A stretch of DNA of 13,910 nucleotides from the NCBI GenBank assembly GCA_002436085.1, contig DIXT01000034.1, positions 1 to 13,910 on the forward strand. Direction: 5' to 3'. Below, in pieces: positions 1 to 6,169 of this stretch; position 1 is the stretch's first letter, and each line of letters begins with the position of its first letter. The translations under genes and the position numbers were made by a program. The DNA comes from Anaerolineaceae bacterium UBA6073. Lineage in GTDB: Bacteria; Chloroflexota; Anaerolineae; Anaerolineales; Anaerolineaceae. A model generated the notes under the pieces. That model ran no database searches. It was not told the DNA's origin and saw only the letters and a program-made list of their open reading frames with translations.

Positions 1-75
1 GACTTTCATCGCAGTTGCTGCGAAGGAGCGTCAGCGACTGTGGCAATCTGCCTGTGAATCTGGCATTGAGTAGTC

Positions 76-204
76 GTAGGTTGGGTGCAGCGACGCAGGA
101 GCGCAACCCAACACTGACATATCCCCGCCTACTGCATTTTGTTGGGTTTCGCTTCATTAATTTTATTGCTTAATAACGACCCGATGCCGCTCCACCCAAC
201 CTAC
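76..204. repeat. MITE-like 129-bp repeat element with 12-bp terminal inverted repeats
   Basis: The left end GTAGGTTGGGTG (76-87) is the exact reverse complement of the right end CACCCAACCTAC (193-204). Inside is a second inverted pair, AACCCAACA (105-113) and TGTTGGGTT (140-148). It has no coding capacity. The GTAGGTTGGGT-type terminus is like a widespread bacterial intergenic repeat. A partner copy lies exactly 400 bp downstream. Whether it moves or is only a structured repeat cannot be told from one locus. Confidence 0.6.
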
Positions 205-289
205 CAATGGTATCGCGCAGAGGGCCCGAACTGTGCCAGCAGGGAGATCGCTTCGTGCCTCGCGGTGACGCGCGCGTCGTCGTTGCGAA
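105..289 (+). repeat. Direct repeat copy 1 (about 185 bp)
   Basis: Positions 105-289 match 505-689 at a constant offset of 400 with no indels, only scattered substitutions (for example 115 T/C and 207 A/C). The repeat contains the right part of the MITE-like element followed by AGAGGGCCCGA and the GGGAGATCGCTTCG motif, and ends at CGTTGCGA, where a hairpin element begins. Confidence 0.75.
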
Positions 290-351
290 CCCCCGCTGCT
301 GGGACTGCACGAGACCCGGAAGTACCGGACGGGGGCGCGGCAATCTGCCTG
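279..351 (+). repeat. Hairpin repeat family, copy 1 (weak stem)
   Basis: The flanks CGTCGTTGCGA and GCGGCAATCTGCCTG are those of the other copies. The arms are CCCCCG (290-295) and CGGGGG (330-335), only 6 bp, with a 34-nt loop. This is the least certain member, but it shows the same constant flanks around a different complementary arm pair. Confidence 0.45.
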
Positions 352-504
352 TCTATCTTTCGTACAACCTGCTGTTAACGACCTCACAAGCTTATTTCAC
401 TTTGTCGGAAGCAGATGAAACCTACCTTCTCCCACTAAACTTATGAACTAATCCAACGTTTAAAGGCAGACTGCCACGACCCTTTGCCAGGCATTACAAT
501 CCTG

Positions 505-689
505 AACCCAACACCGACATATCCCCGCCTACTGCATTTTGTTGGGTTTCGCTTCGTAAATATAACTACATGATAACGACCCGATGCCGCTCCACCCAAC
601 CTACCACTGGCAGCAAGCAGAGGGCCCGAGCTGTGCCAGCAGGGAGACCGCTTCGTTCCTCGCGGTGACGCGCGCGTCGTCGTTGCGAG
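505..689 (+). repeat. Direct repeat copy 2 (about 185 bp)
   Basis: Second copy of 105-289 at an offset of exactly 400. It retains the right terminal repeat CACCCAACCTAC (593-604), but the left end of the 129-bp element is missing. In its place, at 466-488, is a half copy of another hairpin element (GCAGACTGCCACGACCC..), so this copy looks truncated or recombined. Confidence 0.75.
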
Positions 690-758
690 CCGTTTTGCCA
701 TCACGTGCCGATGTGTCGAGGACCGATTATCAGGCAAAACGGCGCGGCAATCTCCCTG
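681..758 (+). repeat. Hairpin repeat family, copy 2
   Basis: Left flank CGTTGCGA, then arm GCCGTTTTGCC (689-699), a 33-nt loop, and arm GGCAAAACGGC (733-743), a perfect 11-bp stem, followed by GCGGCAATCTCCCTG. The loop sequence differs from copy 3 while the arms and flanks are nearly identical. Confidence 0.75.
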
Positions 759-914
759 CCTTTCGATATCAAAATCACTTACTAGCTTTCAACTCGGCCA
801 GCAGGGAGATCGCTTCGCTTGCGCTCGCGATGACGAACAAATCAAGACCGCTTCGTGCCTCGCGGTGACGAAAAAAGGGACCGCTTCGTGCCTTGAGCAC
901 GATACCATATCCCG

Positions 915-993
915 TCGTTGCAAGCCGTTTTGCCATAATACCCTGATCGGTGAATGTCCGTTTATCAGGCAAAACGGCGCGGCAATCTGCCTG
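915..993 (+). repeat. Hairpin repeat family, copy 3
   Basis: TCGTTGCAA flank, arm GCCGTTTTGCC (924-934), a 33-nt loop, arm GGCAAAACGGC (968-978), then GCGGCAATCTGCCTG. The loop has the same length as in copy 2 but a diverged sequence. The stem is a perfect 11 bp. Confidence 0.75.
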
Positions 994-1152
994 AAATTTG
1001 TGCAGGCAAGGTTGGCGCGGCATAGCGAAGCATCCCTTGTGGAATCTGCCATCATCTCCGAGTTAATCAGCACTGGACTTAATGAGTGAATGAAAAGATC
1101 AATGCCCTGGCTTGACTACGCAGAAGACCTTGTCCTGACTGAGAGTCGACAA

Positions 1153-1230
1153 GCAGACTGCCCCGACCCTTTGCCCACCAGATACAAGTTTATCCATCCA
1201 GGTTGGCGGGCAAAGGGTCTCGCAGTGACA
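1153..1230 (-). repeat. Hairpin repeat family, copy 4 (inverted orientation, different arms)
   Basis: On the + strand the arms are GACCCTTTGCCC (1165-1176) and GGGCAAAGGGTC (1208-1219), a perfect 12-bp stem with a 31-nt loop. Read on the minus strand, the flanks are TGTCACTGCGA and GGGGCAGTCTGC, matching the CGTTGCGA and GCGGCAATCTGC flanks of copies 2 and 3, while both arms have changed together. A half copy (GCAGACTGCCACGACCC..) is at 466-488. Confidence 0.7.
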
Positions 1231-1353
1231 GCAAGGTAGAGCCTCACACTGACCGGGGAGCAAGGTGTGAAGTGACCACCCGGTCACAACTCCAATATCC
1301 TTTCATCCCCCTGCCGCCCCTCGCACGCCCGCCTTCCCTGATAAAATTAGCGC

Positions 1354-2049
1354 ATGTCCCGTCCGCCCCTCAATATCCCCGCCCTCTACGCAGGCTTCAA
1401 CGCACCTGCCGCCAACTTTGACTGCGGCCTGCGCTGCGCCCCCTACAACCCGCGCGGCATCCCTTTTTGCTGCGATATCTGCTGCGCTGTCCCGGTTGCC
1501 TACACCGAAGAATGGGAGTACCTGCGCCCGCGCACCAAGCTCTGGCACCCCTGGCGCGGGGACGAATGCGCAGCCGAGCCCGAGGACCCCAGCCGTCTGG
1601 AAGCGGACACCCCCGCGCATATGCGCCTGCTGGCCTGCCTGGGCCCGCAAGCCTGCCAACGCGAGTACCGCAGCATCACCTGCAGGCAGTTCCCCTTCTT
1701 CCCCTACATCACCGCGGACGACCGCTTCATCGGGCTGGCGTACCACTGGGATTTTGAACCGACCTGCTGGCTCATTAGCCACCTGGACACAATCAGCCCG
1801 CAATTCCGGAACGAGTTTGTGCAAACCTATGACCAACTCCTGGTGGATTGCCCTGAGGATTATGACTCGTATTATTACCTGTCGGAAGAAATGCGCGCGG
1901 CTTTCATCCAGGCCCGCCGGCGCATTCCGCTGCTGCACCGCGCAGGCGGTTTTTACCTGCTCAGCCCGCGCTCGGGTCGGCTCAGCCTTGCGGACCCGGG
2001 GAAATACCGGCGCTTCGGCCCCTACCGGAATGAGCCCGCCAGTACTTGA
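1354..2049 (+). CDS. Cysteine-rich YkgJ-like metal-cluster protein
   Basis: This 231-residue soluble protein has twelve cysteines: C24, C28, C39, C40, C43, C44, C72, C95, C101, C110, C138 and C166. The N-terminal CGLRC, FCCDICC and the later CRQFPFFPY resemble the CxxxC..CR.fP layout of YkgJ/FliB-type zinc- or iron-chelating cysteine-cluster proteins. The role is unknown for most members, and metal binding is inferred from the cysteine pattern only. I chose the ATG at 1354 because the conserved-looking cysteines begin at residue 24. There is no clear Shine-Dalgarno, but TAAAAT (1342-1347) lies just upstream, so a leaderless transcript is possible. The next gene starts 45 bp after its stop and may be co-transcribed. 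Specific activity is not assigned. Confidence 0.8.
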   Translation: MSRPPLNIPALYAGFNAPAANFDCGLRCAPYNPRGIPFCCDICCAVPVAYTEEWEYLRPRTKLWHPWRGDECAAEPEDPSRLEADTPAHMRLLACLGPQACQREYRSITCRQFPFFPYITADDRFIGLAYHWDFEPTCWLISHLDTISPQFRNEFVQTYDQLLVDCPEDYDSYYYLSEEMRAAFIQARRRIPLLHRAGGFYLLSPRSGRLSLADPGKYRRFGPYRNEPAST

Positions 2050-2057
2050 GTTCAGGG

Positions 2058-2086
2058 TATACTTTCAATACAAATTTGTTAGAGGA
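2058..2086 (+). promoter_or_regulatory. Possible -10 box and RBS for the DUF998 gene
   Basis: TATACT (2058-2063) fits a sigma-70 -10 box, though no good -35 is seen at 17 bp. AGAGGA (2081-2086) is a Shine-Dalgarno 8 nt before the ATG at 2095. The gene could have its own promoter or be read from the upstream gene. Confidence 0.4.
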
Positions 2087-2094
2087 ACCCCACT

Positions 2095-2748
2095 ATGGCA
2101 TTTTTCTCTGATCCTCTGACGTTTAAAATCGCCAGCATGGCTGGCGTGCTGGCAGTGCTGCTCGGTTCGCTCATAGCCGGAATTTTCTACCGCGGCAAAG
2201 ACGGCGAGCGCTACTCCCCGCTGAACCATTTCATCTCCGAGCTTGGCGAGGAAGGCGTCTCCGCCAAAGCCGGCTGGTTCAACCTCAGCCTGATAGTCAG
2301 CGGCTTGTGCCTGCTGGCGGCTTGCATCTCGCTGGGCCTCATTCTCCCGGGTACGCTTGCCCGCATTGCCGGGGTAATCGGCGCGCTGTGCGCGCTAAGC
2401 CTGGCGCTGGTGGGGCTCTTCCCGCTCAATCTCTACAAGCAGCACGCCGCCTCTGCCATGGCTTTCTTCCGCGCCGGCCTGGCGATGTTGATCCTGTTCA
2501 CTTTTGTGATCATCACTCAACCAGAAGGAGCTGTGCGCATCCCGCGCCTTTACGGGCTGGCAGGCCTGCCTGGCATCGCCGCGTTCGTGTATTTTCTCGC
2601 GCTGGCTGTGCAGCGAAATAAACAAAGCAAGGCGCTTGAAGCCCCCGCGGAGAGCGCACGTCCGCGCGTCAGCCGCATCAGCATTGCGGAGTGGGCGATT
2701 TTCCTGAGCCTGGTGTTGTGGTTCGCTGTGCTTGCCATCGCGCTTTAA
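2095..2748 (+). CDS. DUF998 family integral membrane protein
   Basis: This 217-residue protein has about six predicted membrane segments (roughly residues 13-31, 61-84, 88-108, 120-142, 152-172 and 195-217). The stretch YSPLNHFISELGE (40-52) followed by a second helix beginning WFNLSLIVSG is characteristic of the DUF998 family, whose function is not established. A polar loop of about 20 residues (173-194) separates the last two helices. The start is fixed by AGAGGA 8 nt upstream of ATG 2095. A hairpin with a T-run follows the stop, so this is the end of the + strand transcription unit. Substrate and partners are unknown. Confidence 0.85.
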   Translation: MAFFSDPLTFKIASMAGVLAVLLGSLIAGIFYRGKDGERYSPLNHFISELGEEGVSAKAGWFNLSLIVSGLCLLAACISLGLILPGTLARIAGVIGALCALSLALVGLFPLNLYKQHAASAMAFFRAGLAMLILFTFVIITQPEGAVRIPRLYGLAGLPGIAAFVYFLALAVQRNKQSKALEAPAESARPRVSRISIAEWAIFLSLVLWFAVLAIAL

Positions 2749-2771
2749 GTTCCCGTTCATCAACGACAACG

Positions 2772-2804
2772 AAGCGCACCCTCCGTGGAGTGTGCGCTTG
2801 TTTT
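2772..2804 (+). terminator. Rho-independent terminator after DUF998 gene
   Basis: AAGCGCAC (2772-2779) pairs with GTGCGCTT (2792-2799). Inside, CTCC (2781-2784) pairs with GGAG (2787-2790) across a C/T mismatch, with a GT turn. GTTTT follows directly (2800-2804). It lies 24 bp beyond the stop at 2748. Confidence 0.75.
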
Positions 2805-2900
2805 CCTGAGATTAGGCGGCACAGGATCTCCTTGATCGCTAACGGCTGGAATAGCCCGCAAAAGAGCACAACATACGTCTACCCACTGGTGTAAGCGCTG

Positions 2901-2919
2901 CGCCGGGCTAGCTGCGGCG
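2901..2919 (-). terminator. Weak hairpin after the GNAT gene
   Basis: CGCCG (2901-2905) and CGGCG (2915-2919) form a 5-bp stem immediately after the minus-strand stop codon at 2920-2922. There is no U-tract, so terminator function is doubtful. Confidence 0.25.
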
Positions 2920-3879
2920 TCACACCAACAGCTTCTGCATCGTATAGGTACCGCGTCCGAGCGTATACCCCAACACGCGGTCAATCGCGAGCATAGGTTC
3001 GTTGGCGGCGTTGTGGTGCGTGCGCGCTTCGCGCGCGCCAAGCACGTCCCGGGCAAAGCGCAGCGCCAACACCTTGACGGCGGTCCCGAGCCTTTTACCG
3101 CGGTAACGCTCATCCACGCAGGTAAACAGGTTGTAGGCATAGTCCGCGCCCTTAAAACGGGTAATCGCGCTCATAGCCGCCCAATCTCCGCTGGTGCTGT
3201 CAATCACCACCATTTGCCCGGCCGGGATGTACCAGTCCGCCCAACACACTCTAATTTGAAAATCCTCAAAGGAATTCCAGGAATGCTCCCCACTGGCGTC
3301 CATGGTCTGGCTGGAGGCCGTGTCGTTCAGCACATACAGCGTACGCTGGGCTTCTTCCGTGTTCCCGAGCGCTTCCATGTTGGTGAACACAAACCCGGCG
3401 GCTTTCAGGCTGTCAATCAGCGCGTCGTAGGCGGGTTTATCGAAGTTGGTCAGGTCCAGGCGCATCCCAAGCTGATGGTATTTTTCCGCGAAGCCCATTG
3501 CCCGCGCGAAAGCCAGACCGTCAAGACAGTCATCCAGCACAGGCGCTTCAAGCGTGTGGATACCCGCCGCGCGGGCGGTCTTTTCCGCATCCCGGAAAAG
3601 CAGGCTGCCGACACCTAGCCGCCTGAAACCGGGCAGCACAATCAGATAAAGGTAGGCTTTTGCGGGGTTAAGCCGGCTGCGCGTGACCCAGGTGAAGCCG
3701 AGCATCTTTCCGGAAGGGTCTTCAGCGGCTTTGAGATGCAGGATAATGTCCCGCTCGCGAGCGTACTCCTCCTGCAAGTCTTTTTCGCTAGAGCCCTCAT
3801 CCATCACGTCGATGAAGAGCCTGGCCATCTCTGCAAAATGGAGCTCAATATTCTGGTCCTGCAAGCTGATGTTATCCAT
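2920..3879 (-). CDS. Tandem GNAT-family N-acetyltransferase
   Basis: This 319-residue protein has two GNAT folds. In the first, VLPGFRRLGVGSLLF (81-95) is the acetyl-CoA pyrophosphate-binding motif (R/Q-x-x-G-x-G/A). In the second, VDERYRGKRLGTAVK (255-269) is the same motif, followed by HHNAANEPMLAIDRVLGY (288-305), the usual N..N..M..iN..lGy signature of acetyltransferases acting on small molecules or antibiotics. Members transfer acetyl from acetyl-CoA to an amine; the acceptor here is unknown. The start ATG 3879 has GGAGG 7 nt upstream. The gene stands alone, convergent with the DUF998 gene, with a sigma-70-like promoter about 160 bp upstream. Mycothiol synthase also has two GNAT domains, but nothing here identifies it as that enzyme. 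Confidence 0.85.
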   Translation of the reverse strand: MDNISLQDQNIELHFAEMARLFIDVMDEGSSEKDLQEEYARERDIILHLKAAEDPSGKMLGFTWVTRSRLNPAKAYLYLIVLPGFRRLGVGSLLFRDAEKTARAAGIHTLEAPVLDDCLDGLAFARAMGFAEKYHQLGMRLDLTNFDKPAYDALIDSLKAAGFVFTNMEALGNTEEAQRTLYVLNDTASSQTMDASGEHSWNSFEDFQIRVCWADWYIPAGQMVVIDSTSGDWAAMSAITRFKGADYAYNLFTCVDERYRGKRLGTAVKVLALRFARDVLGAREARTHHNAANEPMLAIDRVLGYTLGRGTYTMQKLLV

Positions 3880-4042
3880 GAGAATGCCTCCACTGGTTGT
3901 TAGGAGATTGTTTGAAGCGAGGCTTTGGTGTGGTGAGCGAGACTGGGTCCTGTATTCAGATGAAGAAGCCCAACTGTTTGCTTGCAGTTACCTGGCTGTT
4001 GTTATGTTTTCCGTTGAATGCAATAAAAGAACAGACAAATTA

Positions 4043-4071
4043 AGTATAGAGTGGTTAACAGACAAAGTAAA
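4043..4071 (-). promoter_or_regulatory. Sigma-70-like promoter for the GNAT gene
   Basis: On the minus strand, TTTACT (4071-4066), a 17-nt spacer and TATACT (4048-4043) match a housekeeping promoter: -35 at 4 of 6 and -10 at 5 of 6. The predicted start is near 4036, giving a leader of about 155 nt. The stretch 3880-4140 otherwise shows no gene. Confidence 0.5.
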
Positions 4072-4140
4072 GCCCCTAATCCTATCGAATACCGATGGTG
4101 GGTGATTGCTTACCTCATGCCGACACCAATTTTCAGCGGT

Positions 4141-4371
4141 TTATGAGGAAGATCGGGATATGTTCTTCAATCCGACAATAAAATTGCTCACGGCAGCTTG
4201 AGCCAATGCCATGGCCAGCATGTGTTCAGCCATAGGTTCTGCGTATGCGCCAACATTGGCGGCGAGGATTGTCTCAGGCGAGAGAAAGTCATAAGAGAGG
4301 TTCTCCATGCCGGCCGATTGCAACTGCCAGGAGTATACAGCTTTCATTTCAGCTACCCATGTGCGTGGCAA
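4141..4371 (-). pseudogene. Fragment of a D-2-hydroxyacid dehydrogenase
   Basis: The open frame of 76 residues (TTG start) contains LQSAGMENLSYDF and then NVGAYAEPMAEHMLAMALA. This fits the N-terminal part of the NAD-dependent D-isomer 2-hydroxyacid dehydrogenase family (typical pattern lq..saGvd..p.....v...NvgayaepvAEh.la..La). Whole enzymes are about 310-330 residues; the Rossmann GxGxxG motif and the catalytic Arg/Glu/His are absent. After MALAQA the family resemblance stops and the frame ends within about 20 residues. In another frame just downstream (around 4110-4160) LPHKPLKIGVGMR ends in a stop and may be another gene remnant. It lies 43 bp downstream of the LLM gene and is probably a decayed member of the same cluster. 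Confidence 0.6.
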
Positions 4372-4414
4372 GCAATGGTAACACCAGGTAGTTTAGCCAT
4401 GAGGGGGTCGAATT

Positions 4415-5341
4415 CTATGCAAATTGGGGTATCAATTCAGCCAATAATTCCAACGTTTCAAAGTCGTTTTTGAAGATGCTGCATATACATAACTGAATAC
4501 CCACATTGGCGTACTCCGTCAGCAGGTCGGTGGCCTGCGAAACGGTAAGAGCGAAGCCGCGCGAGGTTCCCGGAGCACCTAATCGCTCCGTTTTAGCTTT
4601 GAGAGAGGCTTCGTCACGTGACAGCAAGAAAGTCGGCAGGCAGGTGCGCTCGATTTCCTCAAAGTCACGCCCTTCGTTCTGACAGTGACGGCGCAAGACA
4701 TCCAATTTCTGTTGTATCTCCTGCGGGTTGCCGAAAAGGTTGCAGGCATCGGCATGACGCGCAACTGCCCGCAGGGTTAACTTCTCACCACTGCCACCGA
4801 TTAGAACCGGTGGATGCGGTTTTTGGACAGGCTTGGGTTCAAGTATTGCATCTTCAATCTGAAAATATTTCCCATGAAAGTTAGCGCGTGGCTGAGTCCA
4901 CATTGCCTTAATCACCTGAACAGCTTCCTCCATCTGGTGAATGCGGGTAGCCGAATTGGGAAATTCCCAGTTATATTGCTGGTACTCGGTTTCATACCAG
5001 CCTGCGCCGATGCTGAGCGTCAAACGGCCATGACTGATGATGTCAACCGTGGCAGCCATTTTGGCCAGCAAAGCCGGATTACGGTAGGAAACGGAGGTGA
5101 CCATGGTGCCAAGGCGAATTTTTTCGGTGACGGCCGCCAGCGCAGACAGGGTTGTCCAGCTTTCCATGAAAGGATCGTCCGCCCGGCCTACACCAGGCGC
5201 GATTTGAATCATGTGATCCATCACGTCAAACCAGACAAAGCCGTGCGCTTCAGCCCATTGCACCTTACGTTTCAACGCATCGAAGATCGATTGCTCTTCA
5301 CTCGGGAAGAGGAAAGAGGGATTGTGAATACCGAATTGCAT
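4415..5341 (-). CDS. LLM-class flavin-dependent (F420-type) oxidoreductase
   Basis: This luciferase-like monooxygenase family protein is 308 residues from the ATG at 5341. Diagnostic stretches are WFDVMDHMIQI near the N-terminus, VTSVSYRNPALLAKMAATVD, then ISHGRLTLSIGAGWYETEY, EPKPVQKPHPPVLIGGSGEK and LRAVARHADACNLFG. These form the TIM-barrel flavin/F420 pocket of the family. Such enzymes use FMN or reduced F420 on diverse substrates; the substrate here is not predictable. A longer frame starts at 5380, but ATG 5341 is better: GAAAGGA sits 8 nt upstream and MQFGIHNPSF matches the family start. It lies 52 bp after the FrnE-type gene on the same strand and is probably co-transcribed with it. 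Confidence 0.88.
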   Translation of the reverse strand: MQFGIHNPSFLFPSEEQSIFDALKRKVQWAEAHGFVWFDVMDHMIQIAPGVGRADDPFMESWTTLSALAAVTEKIRLGTMVTSVSYRNPALLAKMAATVDIISHGRLTLSIGAGWYETEYQQYNWEFPNSATRIHQMEEAVQVIKAMWTQPRANFHGKYFQIEDAILEPKPVQKPHPPVLIGGSGEKLTLRAVARHADACNLFGNPQEIQQKLDVLRRHCQNEGRDFEEIERTCLPTFLLSRDEASLKAKTERLGAPGTSRGFALTVSQATDLLTEYANVGIQLCICSIFKNDFETLELLAELIPQFA

Positions 5342-5393
5342 GTTAATGATCCTTTCTGTTTTGAAATCTATTTTAACCATTAACCAAAGCGTG

Positions 5394-6059
5394 TTATCTC
5401 GCTGCCCGTTTGTTGGGGTCGCGTCCCGCCAACAGGTCGTCTATGACCTGGCGATAAAGTTCTACCGGTACTGCGCCGGGAAGCAGCCATTTGTCATTCA
5501 GGACAACGGTTGGCGTCGCGTTAACACCCTGCTCCAGAGCGACCTCCCGGTCGGAGAGCACAGCGTTTAAGGTGGAATCTGACTCGAGATCTATTTTGAA
5601 ACGTTGCAGATCGAGGCCGATTTCTTCGGCGCAGGTTAACAGTGTCTGCGGATCTGTTACATCGCTCGCTTCCACTAAATGTGCGCGTTGCAAACGATTA
5701 AACATGTTTGCATGAGCAGCCATTCCCCCCTGGAACTCGGCCGCTTTCACGGCACGCAACGCTGGCATGGAATATGGATAAGGGAAGGGGCGCGATTTCA
5801 TCAGATCGGGGTTTATTTCTTCGCCACCGGGTAATTGCCCGGCGGCTGCCCAATGACCAAGTATCTCTCGCTTGGCTGTTTCTGCCGAGCCAAAGATGTG
5901 GTTAATGTCCTCGCGGGTTGCACCAAGCGGAAAGGTTTTGTAGGTAACGACGACGCGCTCACCATATTCTTGTTCAATTTGAAGCAGCCGACCGGCCGCG
6001 ACATAGCACCATGCTCAAAGAACGTCATGGTATTCGGTTATTCGGACGGGGTTATCCAT
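5394..6059 (-). CDS. DsbA/FrnE-type thiol oxidoreductase, probable selenoprotein (UxxC)
   Basis: The frame from ATG 6059 to the stop at 5394 (221 residues) is unbroken except for one in-frame TGA at codon 15 (6017-6015). It begins MDNPVRITEYHDVL-TGA-AWCYVAAGRLL, exactly where DsbA-family FrnE-like proteins have D.lCPWCyvg..rl, so TGA replaces the first redox cysteine and C18 is the second. The rest is typical of the family, including an ATPTVV cis-proline segment (P183) and a C-terminal helix. A hairpin with a GGUC loop follows the TGA (separate entry), supporting selenocysteine insertion. The role would be thiol-disulfide exchange or isomerisation in the cytoplasm; no signal peptide is seen. 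GAGGA is just upstream of the ATG, at short spacing. The alternative is a nonsense mutation with a smaller product from 5801, lacking the active site. Confidence 0.75.
5980..6003 (-). promoter_or_regulatory. Candidate bacterial SECIS hairpin
   Basis: On the minus strand, GCGGCC (5999-5994) pairs with GGCUGC (5989-5984) including one G-U pair, closing a GGUC loop (5993-5990). Below a U-C/U-U internal loop, UG (6003-6002) pairs with CA (5981-5980). The loop begins 21 nt after the UGA. In E. coli fdhF the SECIS loop also contains GGUC at closely similar distance with an unpaired U in the stem. The stem lies inside the coding sequence, as bacterial SECIS elements do. Confidence 0.6.
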
Positions 6060-6108
6060 TTTTTCCTCAATTTCTGGTTCGTCTTAAATACGACTCATAA
6101 GCTTACCA

Positions 6109-6124
6109 CCCCGTTTTCCCGGGG
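6109..6124. other. Small GC hairpin between dioxygenase and FrnE-type genes
   Basis: CCCCG (6109-6113) and CGGGG (6120-6124) can pair around a 6-nt loop in the 110-bp gap between two minus-strand genes. No U-tract follows on the minus strand, so it might be an RNA processing or pausing site rather than a terminator. Confidence 0.3.
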
Positions 6125-6169
6125 GTTATAGTAGTTCAATGACGCCTGTCAAAATTGTTTGGTGTGCCT

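Larger units (their letters stand above)
1..1350. other. Gene-free, repeat-rich intergenic region
   Basis: No convincing protein gene is present. Short open frames occur on both strands, but they run across repeated palindromic DNA, give arginine/serine-rich low-quality peptides and match no family I recognise. The DNA is a patchwork of two kinds of small dispersed elements (listed separately) plus several copies of a motif resembling GGGAGATCGCTTCG..CGCGGTGACG near 241-270, 641-670, 803-834, 847-870 and 878-895. That motif is related to the common bacterial intergenic repeat of the TCATTGCGAGCG..GAAGCGATCTC type. The first bases (about 40-54, TGGCAATCTGCCTG) are the end of another such copy cut by the window edge. 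Confidence 0.75.

Noticed and set aside
139..1287. Several open frames of 60-98 codons in the repeat region
   Set aside because: They run through palindromic repeats, exist on both strands in parallel and differ between the repeat copies, so they are not genes.
1303..1938. Minus-strand frame of 211 codons opposite the cysteine-rich gene
   Set aside because: It mirrors the codon pattern of the + strand gene, which has a clear cysteine motif structure; no family is recognisable in the antisense translation.
5813..6028. A separate small minus-strand gene of 71 codons upstream of the FrnE C-terminal part
   Set aside because: It is another frame of the same region; the true frame (from ATG 6059) gives the FrnE N-terminus, and this one does not resemble any protein.
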